Shown here: positions 49,274-57,427 of the stretch, piece after piece
How the letters are laid out: every line of letters starts with the position of its first letter
How positions within the stretch are numbered: the stretch's first letter is position 1
From: a virus
Direction: 5' to 3' (one strand)
DNA: 64,000 bases
IMG/VR virus record: IMGVR_UViG_3300043395_003277
Location: 21,450-85,449 of that record
Translations under genes and position numbers: made by a program
Notes under the pieces: model-generated
What the model was told of the DNA's origin: nothing
The model's input: only the letters and a program-made list of their open reading frames with translations
The model's database searches: none

Positions 49274-49731
49274 CGCCACATCTCATGTAAGTACAAACGA
49301 GAACCGATTGCAGTATCTGCAGGTCCAGGTAAGGCCTGAATAAATTCAGCACCTGAACGTTCGTAACGATACCGTGCTTGCAATGGATCTTTATAGTTGG
49401 GTACGTAAAGAATTCCAGCTAAACGATTGGTTTCGTAAAGGTAGATCTCATCCCATACCTTTAAAGCTTCTTTTGCATTGCTGGAGCGAATCGTACGATC
49501 GACATCACCAGCAATACTTTCCAGACGAGTGGAGGGGGAAGTTGCAACCTCAGTTTTCTTCTCGGCCGTGTCGCAACGCCCAAGTTGAATAACAATCTTA
49601 TCGTAAAAATAAGAATCAGGCACAGTATTAAGCGCTTCTTCTAGACGCGCATAATCACCCGCTGGCACGGAGACCGTGAAGTAGCCCAGATGATACCGGA
49701 CCCTACTTTTGTCAAAATCTGACAGCTGCAC
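49270..49731 (-). CDS. Neck or head-tail connector candidate (153 aa)
   Basis: It starts at GTG 49731 (MQLSDFDKSRVRYHLGYFTV), with TATAAT 23 bases upstream. SVPAGDYARLEEALNTVPDS then IVIQLGRCDTAEKKTEVATS and a C-terminal helix pair. The size and pattern of a short helical bundle with an N-terminal LSxFDKxRVRYHLGY fit head-tail adaptors of cyanobacterial phages as I recall. No direct motif proves this. Confidence 0.58.
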   Translation of the reverse strand: MQLSDFDKSRVRYHLGYFTVSVPAGDYARLEEALNTVPDSYFYDKIVIQLGRCDTAEKKTEVATSPSTRLESIAGDVDRTIRSSNAKEALKVWDEIYLYETNRLAGILYVPNYKDPLQARYRYERSGAEFIQALPGPADTAIGSRLYLHEMWR

Positions 49732-49770
49732 AGTTTACTTCCGTATGTTTTTAATTATAGATGAACTGAA

Positions 49771-50529
49771 TTAAAGCAAAGGATTACCAAGTCCTTGTGC
49801 GTTAAGACCTCCATAAGCCTGCATCATTTCTTGGAATTCAGCAAATGGGTCTTTGCGTTTTTGGAACATTTGAGAAAGAAGATTTGATTTGATTTGATCC
49901 TCTACATATTGACGCAAAAACTCTTCTTCTGTTTGTGCCTTGGCGGGAGGCTGCGAAGGTGCCTGTGTTGTTTCTGGTGCTGGAAGCTGTGGTGCGGCTG
50001 GTGTTGGACCTAAAACATTTAACTCATTACCTTGCTCTGGCCGATCAATGTTTCCGTGGCCAACACGAAAAACAACTTGACCGGCGGGATTTAAAGATTC
50101 GGAATAGTATCCGTAACCACCGCCTGATGCGCGACGAACTTTGCCTCCTGCTATACCAGGCAAAAAGATAGAAGCATCTTCTACAGCCCCTTTGTCAAAA
50201 CGGCTTTTACCTTTAAAAGGAACGTAAAAATCTAAAGATTGCCAACCAGGATGCTTGCTGTGTGCATGTGCAGCAGCAGCTTGGTTTAGTAATGCAACAC
50301 GATCACTTAAGTCGGCTTCTGGATTCCAGCGTTTACCCGAAACCGCAGGATTTGAGAACTCAATCTCACGTCCAAGGCCCCTGTATTGTTTTGCCAAGGT
50401 ATCCAATGCCTTGACACGTTCAGCAATTGGCAGGGATTCCAACATCTTTAAATCGATGTGGTAATCAGTAGAGCCGCCAATTTTTGCGCTTGGTCCTGTA
50501 AATCCAGATCGAATTGGAACGTATGCCAT
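49771..50529 (-). CDS. Virion protein with M23-peptidase-like middle (252 aa)
   Basis: Residues about 90-165 (HSKHPGWQSLDFYVP..., GGKVRRASGGGYGYYSESLN, VVFRVGHGNID) follow the order of M23 endopeptidases (HxGxDxxxP, GxV...GYGxxV, xxxxGH), but the second HxH is reduced to GHG, so activity is uncertain. The C-terminus is Pro/Gln-rich then helical. TACAAT lies 18 bases upstream. It could be a structural cell-wall-binding protein. Confidence 0.5.
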   Translation of the reverse strand: MAYVPIRSGFTGPSAKIGGSTDYHIDLKMLESLPIAERVKALDTLAKQYRGLGREIEFSNPAVSGKRWNPEADLSDRVALLNQAAAAHAHSKHPGWQSLDFYVPFKGKSRFDKGAVEDASIFLPGIAGGKVRRASGGGYGYYSESLNPAGQVVFRVGHGNIDRPEQGNELNVLGPTPAAPQLPAPETTQAPSQPPAKAQTEEEFLRQYVEDQIKSNLLSQMFQKRKDPFAEFQEMMQAYGGLNAQGLGNPLL

Positions 50530-50557
50530 TATAGGTTTTATTTTTAATTGTAGAACG

Positions 50558-50581
50558 AAAAAACCCCTGGTTTCCCAGGGG
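50558..50581 (-). terminator. Intrinsic terminator behind the HhH gene
   Basis: CCCCTGG-GAAA-CCAGGGG followed by TTTTTT on the minus strand. A perfect 7-bp stem with a GNRA tetraloop. It ends the capsid-gene transcript before the 50,529 gene. Confidence 0.9.
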
Positions 50582-50608
50582 CCTCAATAGTTTTATCTAC
50601 AGAAGGAA

Positions 50609-51040
50609 TCACACACGAATGAGGTCTGCAGCCAGTACCGCCTCCCAATCAACTCGTTTAATTTGTTTAAGCTGTTCAAGATTGTTAAATCTTTCACCCG
50701 ATAAGGACATCTGAAGATCTTTAATCTCGCGTGCCGTTTTTAACCCAATACCTTTAATATGATCAGCGATCATTTGTGCGGTAGCTGAATTAATGTTTAA
50801 ACGGTGATCGGGTGGGAAAGTACGAGGCTCTTCTTTCGCTGCTTTATCTTTAATCTGAAGAGTTTTAACTTTTTTGGTTGCCTCTTCATCAGGGGCAAGT
50901 TCAGTTTTGTAAGCAGTGAAGAGGCGACCGTCTTGATCTTCGACCATGTACCAGTCGCCATCATCCCATTCACTTACAACCTTTACGCGTGCACCTGTTT
51001 TTTTATGCTGATAAAGCATTGATGCTGGAAGAGTTGACAT
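50609..51040 (-). CDS. Helix-hairpin-helix (ComEA-like) protein
   Basis: The C-terminal half has RLNINSATAQMIADHIKGIG then LKTAREIKDLQMSLSGERFN and NLEQLKQIKRVDWEAV, the ComEA-type helix-hairpin-helix that binds DNA backbones. The N-terminal 50 residues have an SH3-like beta pattern (ARVKVVSEWDDGDWYMVED). The start codon abuts a strong hairpin (51,041-51,063). Location between capsid genes and a terminator suggests abundant expression; a packaged DNA-binding protein is possible. Confidence 0.78.
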   Translation of the reverse strand: MSTLPASMLYQHKKTGARVKVVSEWDDGDWYMVEDQDGRLFTAYKTELAPDEEATKKVKTLQIKDKAAKEEPRTFPPDHRLNINSATAQMIADHIKGIGLKTAREIKDLQMSLSGERFNNLEQLKQIKRVDWEAVLAADLIRV

Positions 51041-51063
51041 AGGACCAGATGTTGTCTGGTCCT
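51041..51063 (-). promoter_or_regulatory. Strong hairpin immediately upstream of a start codon
   Basis: AGGACCAGA, loop of five, TCTGGTCCT: nine perfect pairs. The last base of the stem touches the ATG of the HhH gene, leaving no room for a ribosome binding site. It may act as an mRNA processing or protecting hairpin behind the 267-residue gene, or as a translational control. Confidence 0.6.
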
Positions 51064-51075
51064 AGTTTAACTTAT

Positions 51076-51879
51076 TCAGCTAACAGTGCGGCCCAGGAGG
51101 TAACCATCAATATCTTCGTAGCCAGGAGCAACATCCGGCTGGATGTAGCACACTTCAACCACAAAGTAACCAGTGCGGCCAGCAGTTGCATCGCCACTGG
51201 AGATATAGAAGCCACCAGACGTTGCGGTACTGTTAGCAGTCTCCTTGGCAAACACCTTGAGAATGGTGGAAGCAGTCGCGGAGTAGTAGACGTTACCAGC
51301 CGTCACACCAGCGGCACCGCTAGCGATCAGGAACGGGTTGGCGCTGTAGCCAGCCGAACCACCAGCGAAGAAGATCTCACCGACCTGCGAACCGGAAGTA
51401 GTGGAAGTCAGGTTGGCCTGAATCACGGCTTCACCGATACCAGAAGCAGCGACAGGGCTACCACCGTTGCTACGACCGAAGGAGAGAACGTTACCGGTAG
51501 CAGCGTAGATACCGGAAGCAACGCGACCATCACCCCAGCCAGAAGCAACGGAGATGGTGGCGCGATACACGTAAGCAGGGAGGGTGCTGCTACCAGAGAT
51601 CACCATGCCGGTGATGTCGGGGCGAGTGTCGTCCTGGCGATAAGGCGAAGGCACGATCACATCTGCGCTTGCAACGGCGCCAGCGCCCGAGGTGGCTGTC
51701 ACGGGGACATAACCACGCTGCTGGAAATAACGGTAACCAGGAACGGCCAGAACCGAAGTAGGGCCACCTTTGGAACCATCAGTGCTGCCGCTGTCGTCGG
51801 TATCAATGTTTTTGTACCAGCCGTTCAGAGGCTCAGCCCAGTTGCCTGGGTAGATTTTTTTAGCGGACAAATAGGTCAT
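51076..51879 (-). CDS. Abundant virion protein candidate (267 aa)
   Basis: MTYLSAKKIYPGNWAEPLNG, then Gly/Ser/Thr/Ala-rich beta strands (ATGNVLSFGRSNGGSPVAAS) and an end IQPDVAPGYEDIDGYLL. It lies directly after the capsid gene and has the same GC-rich, strongly biased codons, which suggests high expression. A head decoration or major tail protein is the natural guess. No family recognised. Confidence 0.66.
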   Translation of the reverse strand: MTYLSAKKIYPGNWAEPLNGWYKNIDTDDSGSTDGSKGGPTSVLAVPGYRYFQQRGYVPVTATSGAGAVASADVIVPSPYRQDDTRPDITGMVISGSSTLPAYVYRATISVASGWGDGRVASGIYAATGNVLSFGRSNGGSPVAASGIGEAVIQANLTSTTSGSQVGEIFFAGGSAGYSANPFLIASGAAGVTAGNVYYSATASTILKVFAKETANSTATSGGFYISSGDATAGRTGYFVVEVCYIQPDVAPGYEDIDGYLLGRTVS

Positions 51880-51914
51880 TTATCTTTTCCTATGTTTTGT
51901 TTGTGTACTAATTA

Positions 51915-53405
51915 TCAGACAGTACCGTCATCTTGGACGTAGCTGTAAGCAGTGGTAACAAAGTCCTTATTGAGGATTTCAAAACCAGCGTACAGTTGCC
52001 AAATCAGAATGATAAAGCGGCTGAAGTCATCGTTGTTGTTGATGAGCACCTGAGCGTTCGGGCCGCCGATGCCAACGCCAACAGACTGAGGACCGAAGAA
52101 GAAGCCTTGGGCAACTTCCTTGGAAGCATAAGTCGAACCACCATCGAAAGAAGTGGTGATGTTCTTGGTCGGGAAGTTGGTCGACTCGAAGAACTTAACG
52201 CCTTCAAACTGAACGCCGGTAGGCATCACAGGTTCGCCAGCCAGGAAGTAACCTTGACCAGCCTGAGGACCCATGTAGAAGCTGGCATTGTTCGGCATCA
52301 TGGGGTTGCCCATGTACATGCCTTGGCCAGGGTTACCAGCGTAACGGGCGATCTCACGGAAGTCTGGGTCACGACGCAGGTGCATCATGAAGGTGGGATC
52401 GCAAATGCAGCGATACAGGCCATCAGCGAACGTAGGGGTGTTGCGCTTACGCAGATCCTTAACAACGTTCAGAAGGTCGGTACGCACCGAGAACTGCTGC
52501 AGGTCGGCAGTGTACTCAGTACCGGTGTAGGAGATACGACCGGAAGAATCCTTGGTTTTGCCACCGGGGAAGAAGTAGCCACCTTGGGTGGTAGAAGCAG
52601 CACCATTGGCTTCTGCTTTGGCGAGTTCATCAATGAACACGCGGTCACGCCAACGGCGGTAGTCGTCAAGCAGCGTCAGGCTACCAATCGACTGGTGGAA
52701 CATATTCAGGTTGCCCGAATCCAGCAGCAGACGCTGAGCTGTGATCAGAGTTTCGCGAGCAATCTTGAAGGTGCTGGGCTGGGTCGGATCGCCCGGATCT
52801 GCAGGACCGGTGTATTCCTTAAGCACCACCAGGACCTTTTCCTTGGTGATGTTACGGCTGTTAGCGGTACCAATCGTTTGATCGGCAATACGCTCACGGC
52901 TGTCCTTAGTACCAGGGGTACCCCAGAACTTATAGCGATCTAACTGAACGGTTTGACCGGGCTGACGGGTGAAGTCGTGGACAACCACAGGCTCCACAGC
53001 CATTTCGGCAATGTAAGCAGGATGGGGACGATAGAGTTCCGCACCCAAGATTTTTGGAAAATCGTTCTCCTGGTCTCTAGTTTCTTAGAGGGGTGGACTA
53101 TCTCTTCATCCCTGTGGGATGCCGGACGCTAAATCTGGTATTACGTAACAAGATCGTGTTACCCCCAGTAGTCTCTGCACCTTCCAATCACGACTTGATT
53201 GGCTTGGCTCAGGATTACCCTCGTCTTTACGTTAGGGCTTCCCTGAATTCATCCGGTTTGCACCCATCAATTACTCGATGGGGTGACAACGTTGAGCGTT
53301 CAGTTGAAGCAATTTATTGCTTACCAGGACCTGAACCAGCTATCAATAAACACCTTGGTTTATCCTCCAGTGTCAGTGTTTTTATCGGGTGAAAGATAAA
53401 GACAC
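51915..53405 (-). CDS. Major capsid protein, split by a group I intron (join 53405-53394, 53066-51915)
   Basis: Exon 1 is GTG TCT TTA TCT (53,405-53,394), preceded by AAGG five bases before the GTG. Exon 2 begins at 53,066 (AAC GAT TTT) and runs to 51,915. The spliced protein is 387 residues and begins MSLSNDFPKILGAELYRPHP. Without splicing, exon 2 has no ATG before an in-frame stop, only a TTG at 53,048. Features such as VVHDFTRQPGQTVQLDRYKF and FADGLYRCICDPTFMMHLRR, the position after portal and scaffold, and biased codons all point to the capsid protein with an HK97-type fold. The capsid function is inferred, as no signature is decisive. Confidence 0.82.
53067..53393 (-). ncRNA. Group I self-splicing intron (no internal ORF)
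   Basis: The core elements on the minus strand are: P AATTCAGGGAAG (53,238-53,249), Q AATCCTGAGCCAAGC (53,202-53,216), R GTGCAGAGACTA (53,169-53,180) and S AAGAGATAGTCC (53,095-53,106). P4 (CAGG/CCTG), P5 (CCCT/AGGG), P6a (AATCA/TGATT), P7 (GACTA/TAGTC) and P9 (CTCTA/TAGAG) can form. P1 pairs exon 1 TTTATCT with the guide GGATAAA (53,359-53,365), ending in the required U-G at the 5' site. The intron ends in G at 53,067. Length 327 nt with no endonuclease ORF. Confidence 0.93.
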
Positions 53406-53425
53406 GTGTGCCTTATCTAACACAA

Positions 53426-53431
53426 ATTTTA
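53426..53431 (-). promoter_or_regulatory. TAAAAT -10-like element of the capsid gene
   Basis: TAAAAT on the minus strand, 21 bases before the capsid GTG. It belongs to the recurrent TAnAAT set found upstream of many genes in this window. Confidence 0.5.
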
Positions 53432-53450
53432 GCAGGTAGTAAACTTAAAG

Positions 53451-54011
53451 TTACATGTACTGCATGGTTGGTGCTTTGTAACGAGCACCTTCTGAATTGC
53501 TGGAACCATAAGATTCTGGATCAATGGCACCACCTTGAACGAAACCAGGCACACCGAGAGCGCCAGGAATCGCACCAAGGGCAACACCACCTAAACCAGC
53601 TGCGCCAGCGGCAGCAGGTGCGCCGAGGCCAGCAGTGAGCCTAGATACCAATTGCTGACCTTTCGGACCAACAGTGGCACCCTCAGCTGCCGCAATAATA
53701 TCGGCAGCTTTACCAACAATTTGACTGCGCTTATTCGCGCCTTCTGGCAGATTGCGGCCAATGTCGCCAACAATGTTGCCGAGTGGAATAACAGCTTTTT
53801 CTTGCACTGCATTCAGTAATTCTGGGGCATATTTACCAGCCAGACGACCAGCACCTAATGCACCTCGTGCACCAAGAGCAGCACCTAAGCCGCCAAGGAT
53901 TGCACTACCTGGATCTTCACCCTGTGCAGAAAGAGCCCCGCCAACTGCCAGACCGGCAGCGGCGGGAACTCCGTATGCAATCAGAGGACGAGTTTGTCCT
54001 AATGGTCGCAT
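53451..54011 (-). CDS. Ala/Gly-rich virion protein (186 aa)
   Basis: MRPLGQTRPLIAYGVPAAAG then Gly/Ala segments (GAALGARGALGAGRLAGKYA, GAPAAAGAAGLGGVALGAIP). Several weakly hydrophobic stretches could insert in membranes. It lies between scaffold and capsid genes. It could be a head minor protein or an ejection protein. Confidence 0.62.
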   Translation of the reverse strand: MRPLGQTRPLIAYGVPAAAGLAVGGALSAQGEDPGSAILGGLGAALGARGALGAGRLAGKYAPELLNAVQEKAVIPLGNIVGDIGRNLPEGANKRSQIVGKAADIIAAAEGATVGPKGQQLVSRLTAGLGAPAAAGAAGLGGVALGAIPGALGVPGFVQGGAIDPESYGSSNSEGARYKAPTMQYM

Positions 54012-54014
54012 GGA

Positions 54015-54992
54015 TCACTCCATCACAAAGAGTTTATTTGCAACAACTTGAGGTTGAGCATGGTTCAGAAGGCGCCAAGCTTGGCTGGGGTCCATATCCA
54101 TTTGTTGCTTAAAGCTGCCCCAGAAATTTTCAGGTTGCTGAGGAGCAGAAGCAGCGGGAGGAGCAGGGAACTGAGCGTTGGTCATGGGGTTAACAGCCTG
54201 AGTGGGATACCCCTGAGTCTCAAGTTCAGTCTCATTCTCATACACAGGGTATGGACCTTCCGGACCAAAGAACTTGAGAGTGTAATCACTCAGTACGTCA
54301 GGATTGGTCAGGATCTCGTTATATGCCAGGTTCTCTTGGTGCTCATTTACAGCGAACTTGGCATAGTTCTCGATCATGTCCTTGGCTTGACCGCCCCAAG
54401 CAACAGCGCTATCCAGCATGTTCTCCAGTTGGAGAGCATAGTTATTTAGGATTGCGGGCGCTTCCAGGCCGTACGCGTTGATTACGAACTGGCTTTCCGG
54501 GCTGAGGTTTTGCACCACTGCTTGCGCCGCCTGCTCCAAGGAGAGATTGGAGGAAGTTGGGGAAGAGTTGGGCGAGAATGTCTGGTTGGGAGACCAGGTC
54601 TGCGGAGCCGATTGTTGCGTAGCTGGGCTGCTGTACTGCTGCCCGTAGTTGGCCTGACCGTACTGGGTCGTCGGAGCTGACGGTTGAGTCTGGAACGGGG
54701 ATTGAACTGGTGCGCTCAGCAGGTTCACCACTTTGTTGAACGCCGATTCCCATGGGTTGCTGCTCGGAGCTTCCGGTTGGGACTGGGGGGCGTACTGAGT
54801 AGGGGCGGATTGGTAACTGGGGGCCGCCTGAGGAACCGCCTGCGGGTAGCTGGTACCCACCTGGTACGGAGCTGGAGCCTGTTGGACCGGGGCTGCTTGG
54901 TAGCTGGGGCTCGGAACCACGTAACTGCTTGGAGCCACCGCTGCCGGAGTTTGGCTCGTCTGTGGGATCGATTGGACGGTAGCGTCCTGCAT
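54015..54992 (-). CDS. Putative scaffolding protein (325 aa)
   Basis: Residues 1-150 are low-complexity Pro/Gln/Ser/Ala/Tyr (VVPSPSYQAAPVQQAPAPYQ). Residues about 155-325 are helical and acidic (LSPESQFVINAYGLEAPAIL, ENMLDSAVAWGGQAKDMIEN). A disordered first part with a helical end, placed between portal and capsid, is typical of scaffolds. The first 551 bases overlap the portal gene in another frame. Confidence 0.66.
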   Translation of the reverse strand: MQDATVQSIPQTSQTPAAVAPSSYVVPSPSYQAAPVQQAPAPYQVGTSYPQAVPQAAPSYQSAPTQYAPQSQPEAPSSNPWESAFNKVVNLLSAPVQSPFQTQPSAPTTQYGQANYGQQYSSPATQQSAPQTWSPNQTFSPNSSPTSSNLSLEQAAQAVVQNLSPESQFVINAYGLEAPAILNNYALQLENMLDSAVAWGGQAKDMIENYAKFAVNEHQENLAYNEILTNPDVLSDYTLKFFGPEGPYPVYENETELETQGYPTQAVNPMTNAQFPAPPAASAPQQPENFWGSFKQQMDMDPSQAWRLLNHAQPQVVANKLFVME

Positions 54993-56739
54993 AACTCATC
55001 TCCTTTTGTAGAGCTTCTAATGTTCGATACAGATATGGCGTTAAATCCAATCTTGGATCCGCAGCCATCGGTAAATCCGGGGCTTGCGGGTGAGGAGTCT
55101 GCATCATTCCCCCCACTAGTTTTGAGAATGCAGCGTAAGCACCCTGCAACTCATTCACCATCCTGAACGGGAACCCAGATAGCATCTCGGCCCGTTCCTC
55201 ATCCGTCTTAGACGGGAAGAGGTATTTCAGTGCTTCAATGCTATCAACACCTAATTCCTGAAGATTTCGCACGACAATGGAGTTGTTCAGGATGTCTTGA
55301 GTTGATTCCTCATAGACAGGACCCAACCAACGCCAAAGAACCGTGACATCACCATCAGGTATAAGACCCATTACTCCAGGTGGAATTACCTGGGTCTCAA
55401 TACAAGCAAGCATAAGCCTTTTTAAGATGTCATTGTATTGTTTCATTGCTTCTTTATATGCCTGCTCTTCTTCCGGGGTGGCACCAGTAGCAAGATCAAC
55501 TGGTTTCTCGATACCTGCTGCAGCTGCAAGCGTCGACTTGAAAAGCTGTTCTTCTTGATAAATAATCAGTTCAAGACAACGGCAAATACCATGAGTGTAA
55601 ATAGCATTTGCTTTTTTCTTTGATGTTGCAGCAACACGACCGAACAGAGACTTGTACTCTGTTGCGGTAACGCCAGCAGAAATTGATAACTCATCAACAC
55701 CGCCTAATGCGGTACGAATTTCTTCTCGGTACTGACGAGCGAATGCATTCTGGTCTCCAGTAATTGCATCTGGGACGATGTAACCAACACGATCGTTAGG
55801 CTCCAGGTTTGCAATGATGCGTGGCACACGGATAGCACCATCAACGCCACGACTGACTGGATCAGCCTTAAACATGGAACGGCTTAAGGGTGACGGACTC
55901 GTGAAGCCCGAGTTTGCTGCAATAGAAGGACGCTGAACTGTTGCACTATCACCTGACTCCATCAGGTCTGTCTTTGGCCTGGAAGAAAGAAGAGTTGGAT
56001 TACCAAAGAAAGTAATATTCTTTCGAATAGTACGCATTAATTCATCATGGGTGCAAATGTGATTCGCCATGGAATCAAATTCGCCAACGCCTTCGGTTGA
56101 GAACCCCTTGGGATTATTAAAAATTTCAACGCAAGGAATAAAACCAAGACTGTTTTTAAATGTTTTTGTTGTACCCGTTAATGCATAGGTGGGAACATCA
56201 AAAGAAAGCTCGGCTTCAGAGTGCGTTTCTTCAATCTCCCTTTGTTTAATTGCAAGCCTGATATAGCGTTTTGCTCCGGGATTCCAAGTTGATTGAGTGC
56301 CTGAAATATTGTTAACAGCAATATCATTGCCAAAGCCGTTACCACGACGCACCTTGTAGCTGTAAATGATTACAACTTCATCCAGCTCACCATCAACGTT
56401 GTAATACGCTCGATATTCGTGTTGACGGAAATAGTAAAGTCGGTAGCTCTGTTCAGTAGGACGAATATAAAACAACCCTTTTCCATCGCACAGGAAATAC
56501 TCCCAGATTGAATCCAGGCGTGTATCCATTTTGTTGTATTTCAGCACACGATCAAGAAAATCTTTGCGTTGTGCACCGAAATTGTCTTGAGAAGGAAAAA
56601 ATTCAACACCCTGTCGGATGCCAAATAACTTCATCTGAGCAATATGAGACGCTACAACGCCAGTGTCGACAACAATGTCACTATCTTTTTCAAGATAAGA
56701 ATTAATGATTTCTTGAAGACGAGCCTTGGCGTCAGCCAT
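54442..56739 (-). CDS. Portal protein (765 aa) with Pro/Ser/Gly-rich C-terminal extension
   Basis: The sequence has a portal-like order: N-terminal helical wing (LQEIINSYLEKDSDIVVDTG, FFPSQDNFGAQRKDFLDRVL), a stem with YYNVDGELDEVVIIYSYKVR, clip and helices (FARQYREEIRTALGGVDELS, SAGVTATEYKSLFGRVAATS, KKANAIYTHGICRCLELIIY) and a crown to about residue 585. The last 180 residues are Pro/Ser/Gly-rich and overlap the scaffold gene in another frame. The portal forms the dodecameric DNA gate at one capsid vertex. Confidence 0.83.
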   Translation of the reverse strand: MADAKARLQEIINSYLEKDSDIVVDTGVVASHIAQMKLFGIRQGVEFFPSQDNFGAQRKDFLDRVLKYNKMDTRLDSIWEYFLCDGKGLFYIRPTEQSYRLYYFRQHEYRAYYNVDGELDEVVIIYSYKVRRGNGFGNDIAVNNISGTQSTWNPGAKRYIRLAIKQREIEETHSEAELSFDVPTYALTGTTKTFKNSLGFIPCVEIFNNPKGFSTEGVGEFDSMANHICTHDELMRTIRKNITFFGNPTLLSSRPKTDLMESGDSATVQRPSIAANSGFTSPSPLSRSMFKADPVSRGVDGAIRVPRIIANLEPNDRVGYIVPDAITGDQNAFARQYREEIRTALGGVDELSISAGVTATEYKSLFGRVAATSKKKANAIYTHGICRCLELIIYQEEQLFKSTLAAAAGIEKPVDLATGATPEEEQAYKEAMKQYNDILKRLMLACIETQVIPPGVMGLIPDGDVTVLWRWLGPVYEESTQDILNNSIVVRNLQELGVDSIEALKYLFPSKTDEERAEMLSGFPFRMVNELQGAYAAFSKLVGGMMQTPHPQAPDLPMAADPRLDLTPYLYRTLEALQKEMSYAGRYRPIDPTDEPNSGSGGSKQLRGSEPQLPSSPGPTGSSSVPGGYQLPAGGSSGGPQLPIRPYSVRPPVPTGSSEQQPMGIGVQQSGEPAERTSSIPVPDSTVSSDDPVRSGQLRAAVQQPSYATIGSADLVSQPDILAQLFPNFLQSLLGAGGASSGAKPQPGKPVRNQRVRPGSARNPK

Positions 56740-56887
56740 TAATATTTTCCCTGTTATTTAATTTCATCTTAGCAGCTTTTTTGTGCTGCTTTCGCAGGTA
56801 TAACCAGCGTTTAAAATACTCAAGCTCAGCCGGAGTGTATAGACCCGGCTGTTTAAGAGCTCTTTTTACAAGTTTTTTCTTTTTCAT
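56732..56887 (-). CDS. Small basic protein (51 aa)
   Basis: MKKKKLVKRALKQPGLYTPA then ELEYFKRWLYLRKQHKKAAK. Start overlaps the previous stop (TGATG) and the stop TGA lies within the portal start (ATGGCTGA). The LYTPAELEYFxRW phrase suggests a conserved helix. A small late DNA- or portal-associated protein; function unknown. Confidence 0.62.
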   Translation of the reverse strand: MKKKKLVKRALKQPGLYTPAELEYFKRWLYLRKQHKKAAKMKLNNRENING

Positions 56888-57219
56888 CAAGAAACAAATT
56901 TATTTTGGAATCCAGCGGGAACTTGGCCCATCTGTGGACCAGCAAAGAAACCAGCGTTGCCCATTGGAATGGGGCCCTGCATGGAATTATATGCAAGCGG
57001 CAGCTGAGGACCCATGCCAGGAAGAATACCTCTCCTGCGCAGTTCATCATTTAACTGCTGGTTTTGTTGAGTGCCGCCTTCGTACAGTCTCTTTAGCTGC
57101 TCACCGGAACGACCCCCAAGTGACCCAGGGGTACGATTGCTGTCAAAACTAGGGCCACCAGCAAATAAATTACCGGGTGCCCCAGGTACGTTTGATTCAC
57201 CGCCGTAAAACATGTACAT
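56887..57219 (-). CDS. Small virion-type protein (110 aa)
   Basis: MYMFYGGESNVPGAPGNLFA then GRSGEQLKRLYEGGTQQNQQ and a Gly/Pro/Met-rich C-terminus (LPLAYNSMQGPIPMGNAGFF). TAGAAT lies 20 bases upstream of the ATG. Composition suggests a structural minor protein near the portal. Confidence 0.58.
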   Translation of the reverse strand: MYMFYGGESNVPGAPGNLFAGGPSFDSNRTPGSLGGRSGEQLKRLYEGGTQQNQQLNDELRRRGILPGMGPQLPLAYNSMQGPIPMGNAGFFAGPQMGQVPAGFQNKFVS

Positions 57220-57241
57220 GTGACTACTCGTTTTTCTTATT

Positions 57242-57427
57242 CTAGTCTTCTACAACTTCATAGCTAGAGGGATCATTAACTTTTGAAAGAATGATACCTT
57301 CTGATTTAATATCCCAATTCAAAAGATCACCTTCTTGCCAGCCAAGATGATCAATGATGTCGTCAGGTAAAGCAATAAAAAGTTCCCCGCTATCGTCTTC
57401 TTGAACTTCAAGGATGTAGCTTGTCAT
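57242..57427 (-). CDS. AbrB/SpoVT-like DNA-binding domain protein (61 aa)
   Basis: LEVQEDDSGELFIALPDDII then DHLGWQEGDLLNWDIKSEGI is the swapped-hairpin AbrB pattern (G-x-xxxLPxxxxxxLGxxxGDxLxxxxxxxGI). Such proteins dimerise and bind promoters. The start overlaps the upstream membrane gene (ATGA). Possibly a late regulator. Confidence 0.78.
   Translation of the reverse strand: MTSYILEVQEDDSGELFIALPDDIIDHLGWQEGDLLNWDIKSEGIILSKVNDPSSYEVVED

Noticed and set aside
51933-52943. Long plus-strand open frame (336 codons) opposite the capsid gene
   Set aside because: It is antisense to the strongly biased capsid frame and results from codon bias; its product is unlike any protein and has no start context.
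53048-53450. Plain intergenic spacer with the capsid starting at TTG 53,048
   Set aside because: The spacer has all conserved group I intron elements and a P1 pairing with an upstream exon that restores the frame.
54684-55166. Plus-strand 160-codon frame opposite portal and scaffold
   Set aside because: Already two genuine sense frames exist there; the antisense frame is Arg/Ser-rich noise.
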